From assembly GCF_001543325.1 (NCBI RefSeq), contig NZ_CP013355.1, forward strand, positions 2,200,001 to 2,264,000: a stretch of 64,000 bases of DNA, in the 5' to 3' direction. Shown piece after piece: positions 62,161-64,000 of the stretch. Every line of letters begins with the position of its first letter. Position 1 is the first letter of the stretch. The DNA is from Lutibacter profundi. Its GTDB lineage: Bacteria; Bacteroidota; Bacteroidia; Flavobacteriales; Flavobacteriaceae. A program made the position numbers and the translations under genes. The notes under the pieces were generated by a model, which was not told where the DNA came from, ran no database searches, and saw only the letters and a program-made list of their open reading frames with translations.

Positions 62161-62168
62161 TAATTTTG
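62161..62168 (+). promoter_or_regulatory. Possible -7 element TAATTTTG of the ferredoxin gene
   Basis: TAATTTTG matches TAnnTTTG, 31 bases before ATG 62200. A TTG occurs at 62133-62135, slightly farther away (25 bases) than usual. A minus-strand TACCTTTG at 62103-62096 may serve korA. Confidence 0.45.
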
Positions 62169-62199
62169 TAACTTAATAAATATTTAAAATTAGTAAACA

Positions 62200-62550
62200 A
62201 TGGCTATTAAAATAACAGACGAATGTATTAACTGCGATGCATGTATCTCAGAGTGTCCAAACAATGCAATATACGAACCAGATAGTGAATGGGCGTATGC
62301 AGATGAAACAGCTTTAAGCGGAATGGTAACTACACCTAGCGGTGAAGAGGTTGACGCTGATGCGATGAACGAACCAATATCTGATGAGTTTTATTTTATT
62401 GTAACGGATAAGTGTACTGAATGTAAAGGGTTCCATGATGAGCCTCAATGTGCTTCTGTTTGTCCGGTTGATTGTTGTGTTCCTGATGAGGATCATGAAG
62501 AAACTGAAGAGCAGTTACTAGCTAAAAAAGCTTGGTTGCACGGAGAGTAA
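62200..62550 (+). CDS. Dicluster [4Fe-4S] ferredoxin
   Basis: The 116-residue acidic protein has cluster motif 1 at C9-x2-C12-x2-C15-x3-C19-P and motif 2 at C72-x2-C75-x8-C84-x3-C88-P. The longer spacing in motif 2 is that of Alvin/YfhL-type ferredoxins. About 50 residues lie between the two motifs, more than in short clostridial types. It is divergent from korAB and is a good candidate for the electron carrier between KorAB and complex I. Confidence 0.92.
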   Translation: MAIKITDECINCDACISECPNNAIYEPDSEWAYADETALSGMVTTPSGEEVDADAMNEPISDEFYFIVTDKCTECKGFHDEPQCASVCPVDCCVPDEDHEETEEQLLAKKAWLHGE

Positions 62551-62558
62551 ATTTTCTA

Positions 62559-62601
62559 AACACATAAAAAAAGCATCTATTGGGTGCTTTTTTTATGTGT
62601 T
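62559..62601 (+). terminator. Bidirectional terminator after ferredoxin
   Basis: A perfect 17-base inverted repeat (62559-62575 with 62585-62601) includes A7 and T7 runs and a GCA/TGC core, with a 9-base loop. It can serve the ferredoxin gene and the facing small peptide gene. Confidence 0.88.
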
Positions 62602-62613
62602 AAAATTAAAATA

Positions 62614-62784
62614 CTATTTATCACAATTAGAGTCTTGTCTACCAGCAATGTATGCAATTTCTTCAGCAATATAAACTATTCCCGCTATAGCAGCAAGAGT
62701 TCCTAATATCAAAAACCCACCATTAGTATTTTGAAGTTCTTTGGTGCCCATAACTTGAACACCATAATTTTCTAATTTTTTCAT
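62614..62784 (-). CDS. Small peptide with double-glycine leader, bacteriocin-like
   Basis: A 56-residue frame from ATG 62784 to TAG 62614 is recognisable as a double-glycine peptide precursor. The leader (MKKLENYGVQ... ending KELQNTNGG, 23 residues) has the hydrophobic/acidic pattern and GG cleavage site of class II bacteriocin and ComC-like leaders. The predicted mature part (33 residues) is very hydrophobic (FLILGTLAAIAGIVYIAEEIAYIAG) with a Cys near the end (DSNCDK). No peptidase-containing ABC transporter or immunity gene is adjacent. It might be an antimicrobial or signalling peptide. Confidence 0.75.
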   Translation of the reverse strand: MKKLENYGVQVMGTKELQNTNGGFLILGTLAAIAGIVYIAEEIAYIAGRQDSNCDK

Positions 62785-62866
62785 AAAGTTAAAATTTTTA
62801 ATTAAACATTTGTTTTTATGTATTGAAAATTACCTTTAAATTGACAAGAAATAAATTCATAGAAAT

Positions 62867-62907
62867 GAGATTCCTCGTCGCTCCTAAGGTCGCTCTATCG
62901 GAATGAC
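62867..62907. repeat. Interspersed Bacteroidota repeat (GAGATTCC...GGAATGAC)
   Basis: The 41-base segment begins GAGATTCCTCGTCGC and ends CGGAATGAC, the same family of ends as the hairpin repeat at 9466 and the repeat cluster at 14.9-15.2 kb. It lies between the small peptide gene and lepA. Confidence 0.7.
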
Positions 62908-62978
62908 AGTGCAATTTTTCAAAAAAAAATACTCTAACTGACGAATTTTACTCTAAAGATATAATATATAAAAAGGGT

Positions 62979-64000
62979 TTAATCGTTTAACTTTAAAACA
63001 GCCATAAAAGCTTCTTGTGGAATTTCTACGTTTCCAACTTGGCGCATACGTTTTTTACCTTTCTTTTGTTTTTCTAATAATTTACGCTTACGTGAAATAT
63101 CACCTCCATAACATTTAGCCGTAACATCTTTTCTAAGTGCTTTTACCGTTTCACGAGAAATAACTTTTGCACCAATAGCAGCTTGTATTGGGATATCAAA
63201 TTGTTGGCGAGGTATTAATTGGCGTAATTTTTCACACATTTTTTTACCAATATTATAGGCGTTATCTGCATGAATTAATGCAGAAAGTGCATCAACCGAT
63301 TGTCCATTTAATAAAATATCAACTTTTACTAATTTTGATTCTTTTAATCCAATTGGATGATAATCAAAAGACGCATATCCTTTTGAAACGGTTTTTAAAC
63401 GATCATAAAAATCAAAAACAATTTCAGCTAAGGGCATGTCAAAAGTTAATTCAACACGTTCAGGTGTTAAATAGGTTTGGTTGGTTATTTGTCCACGTTT
63501 TTCAATACACAAGTTCATTACTGGTCCAACAAAATCAGATTTGGTAATTATAGTAGCTTTGATAAAAGGTTCTTCAACTCTATTTAATTTTGAAGGTTCA
63601 GGTAAATCGGAAGGGTTATTAACTAAAAGTACTGTATTAGGGTGCTTATTTGTAAATGCATGATACGATACGTTTGGTACTGTGGTAATTACCGTCATAT
63701 CAAACTCACGTTCTAAACGTTCTTGAATAATTTCTAAATGAAGCATTCCTAAAAAACCACATCTAAATCCAAATCCTAAGGCAGCTGAGCTTTCAGGGAT
63801 AAATACTAAAGAAGCATCATTGAGCTTCAATTTTTCCATAGAGTTTCGAAGTTCTTCATAATCGTCGTTATCTACAGGGTAAATACCAGCAAAAACCATT
63901 GGTTTCACATCTTCAAACCCATCAATACTATTTTGAGTTGGGTTTACAGCATCTGTAATGGTATCTCCAACTTTTATTTCACTTGCAGTTTTAACACCCG
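62979..64000 (-). CDS. lepA: Elongation factor 4 (LepA), C-terminal part
   Basis: The frame is open to the right window edge, so the N-terminal GTPase part is missing; 339 residues are visible. Motifs include [34 protein letters not shown], and the C-terminal [40 protein letters not shown] that defines LepA. LepA back-translocates or rescues stalled ribosomes. The GTG at 63908 is internal, not the start. Confidence 0.97.
   Translation of the reverse strand, partial: GVKTASEIKVGDTITDAVNPTQNSIDGFEDVKPMVFAGIYPVDNDDYEELRNSMEKLKLNDASLVFIPESSAALGFGFRCGFLGMLHLEIIQERLEREFDMTVITTVPNVSYHAFTNKHPNTVLLVNNPSDLPEPSKLNRVEEPFIKATIITKSDFVGPVMNLCIEKRGQITNQTYLTPERVELTFDMPLAEIVFDFYDRLKTVSKGYASFDYHPIGLKESKLVKVDILLNGQSVDALSALIHADNAYNIGKKMCEKLRQLIPRQQFDIPIQAAIGAKVISRETVKALRKDVTAKCYGGDISRKRKLLEKQKKGKKRMRQVGNVEIPQEAFMAVLKLND

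Overview
The window is an AT-rich (very roughly 30% GC) chromosomal segment from a member of the Bacteroidota, most likely a marine Flavobacteriaceae. The signs are FecR-linked ECF sigma factors, a TonB receptor with a carboxypeptidase-like N-terminal region, many secreted barrels and lipoproteins with lipobox signal peptides, promoters of the TTG-N19-TAnnTTTG type, weak ribosome binding sites, and housekeeping genes (glyS, odhAB, ComF, lepA, nuo) with flavobacterial features. No phage, IS element or CRISPR array was seen. The species cannot be named from this stretch.

Layout. 0-3.5 kb: an ArsC/Spx-like protein, a DinB-like protein, a CPA1 Na+/H+ antiporter and a trans-sulfuration PLP enzyme. 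3.5-15.2 kb: envelope proteins (secreted barrels, an Ig-like lipoprotein, an 1130-residue outer-membrane protein) mixed with comF, glyS, ogt and tatD, ending in a cluster of interspersed repeats. 15.3-23.1 kb: a regulatory and protease cassette with a sigma factor, a membrane-anchored TPR partner, a lipoprotein, a PKD/barrel protein, a TPR-CHAT (caspase-like) protein and a retropepsin-like protein. 23.1-28 kb: a secreted transporter-like barrel, then odhA-odhB. 28.2-29.1 kb: tRNA-Asn and tRNA-Arg. 29.1-35.3 kb: an ECF sigma / FecR / TonB receptor system plus two lipoprotein genes. A bipartite motif with identical spacing lies before fecR and before each lipoprotein gene, so these look like one regulon. 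35.6-48.9 kb: a long co-directional run with a hybrid histidine kinase, a response regulator, a HEAT protein, a family 2 glycosyltransferase, an LTA-synthase-like enzyme, a YaiO-like barrel, a CYTH protein, an antiporter with an RCK domain, an LpxH-like phosphoesterase and a second glycosyltransferase. It is probably an envelope glycan or glycolipid system. 48.9-62.6 kb: an 11-subunit complex I operon (nuoABCDHIJKLMN, no nuoEFG) next to korAB (2-oxoacid:ferredoxin oxidoreductase) and a divergent dicluster ferredoxin gene. 62.6-64 kb: a small peptide with a double-glycine leader, an interspersed repeat and the C-terminal part of lepA.

How the genes fit together. KorAB can oxidise 2-oxoglutarate and reduce ferredoxin, and a complex I lacking the NADH-input module would suit ferredoxin as donor. 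The NAD-linked route is also encoded (odhAB), so two 2-oxoglutarate oxidation routes coexist. korA carries an apparent one-base deletion in an A-run that removes its last 49 residues from frame. The CHAT cassette, the ECF regulon motif, the glycan operon and the orphan double-glycine peptide are the parts most worth following up. All functional calls rest on reading motifs by eye; no database search was run.
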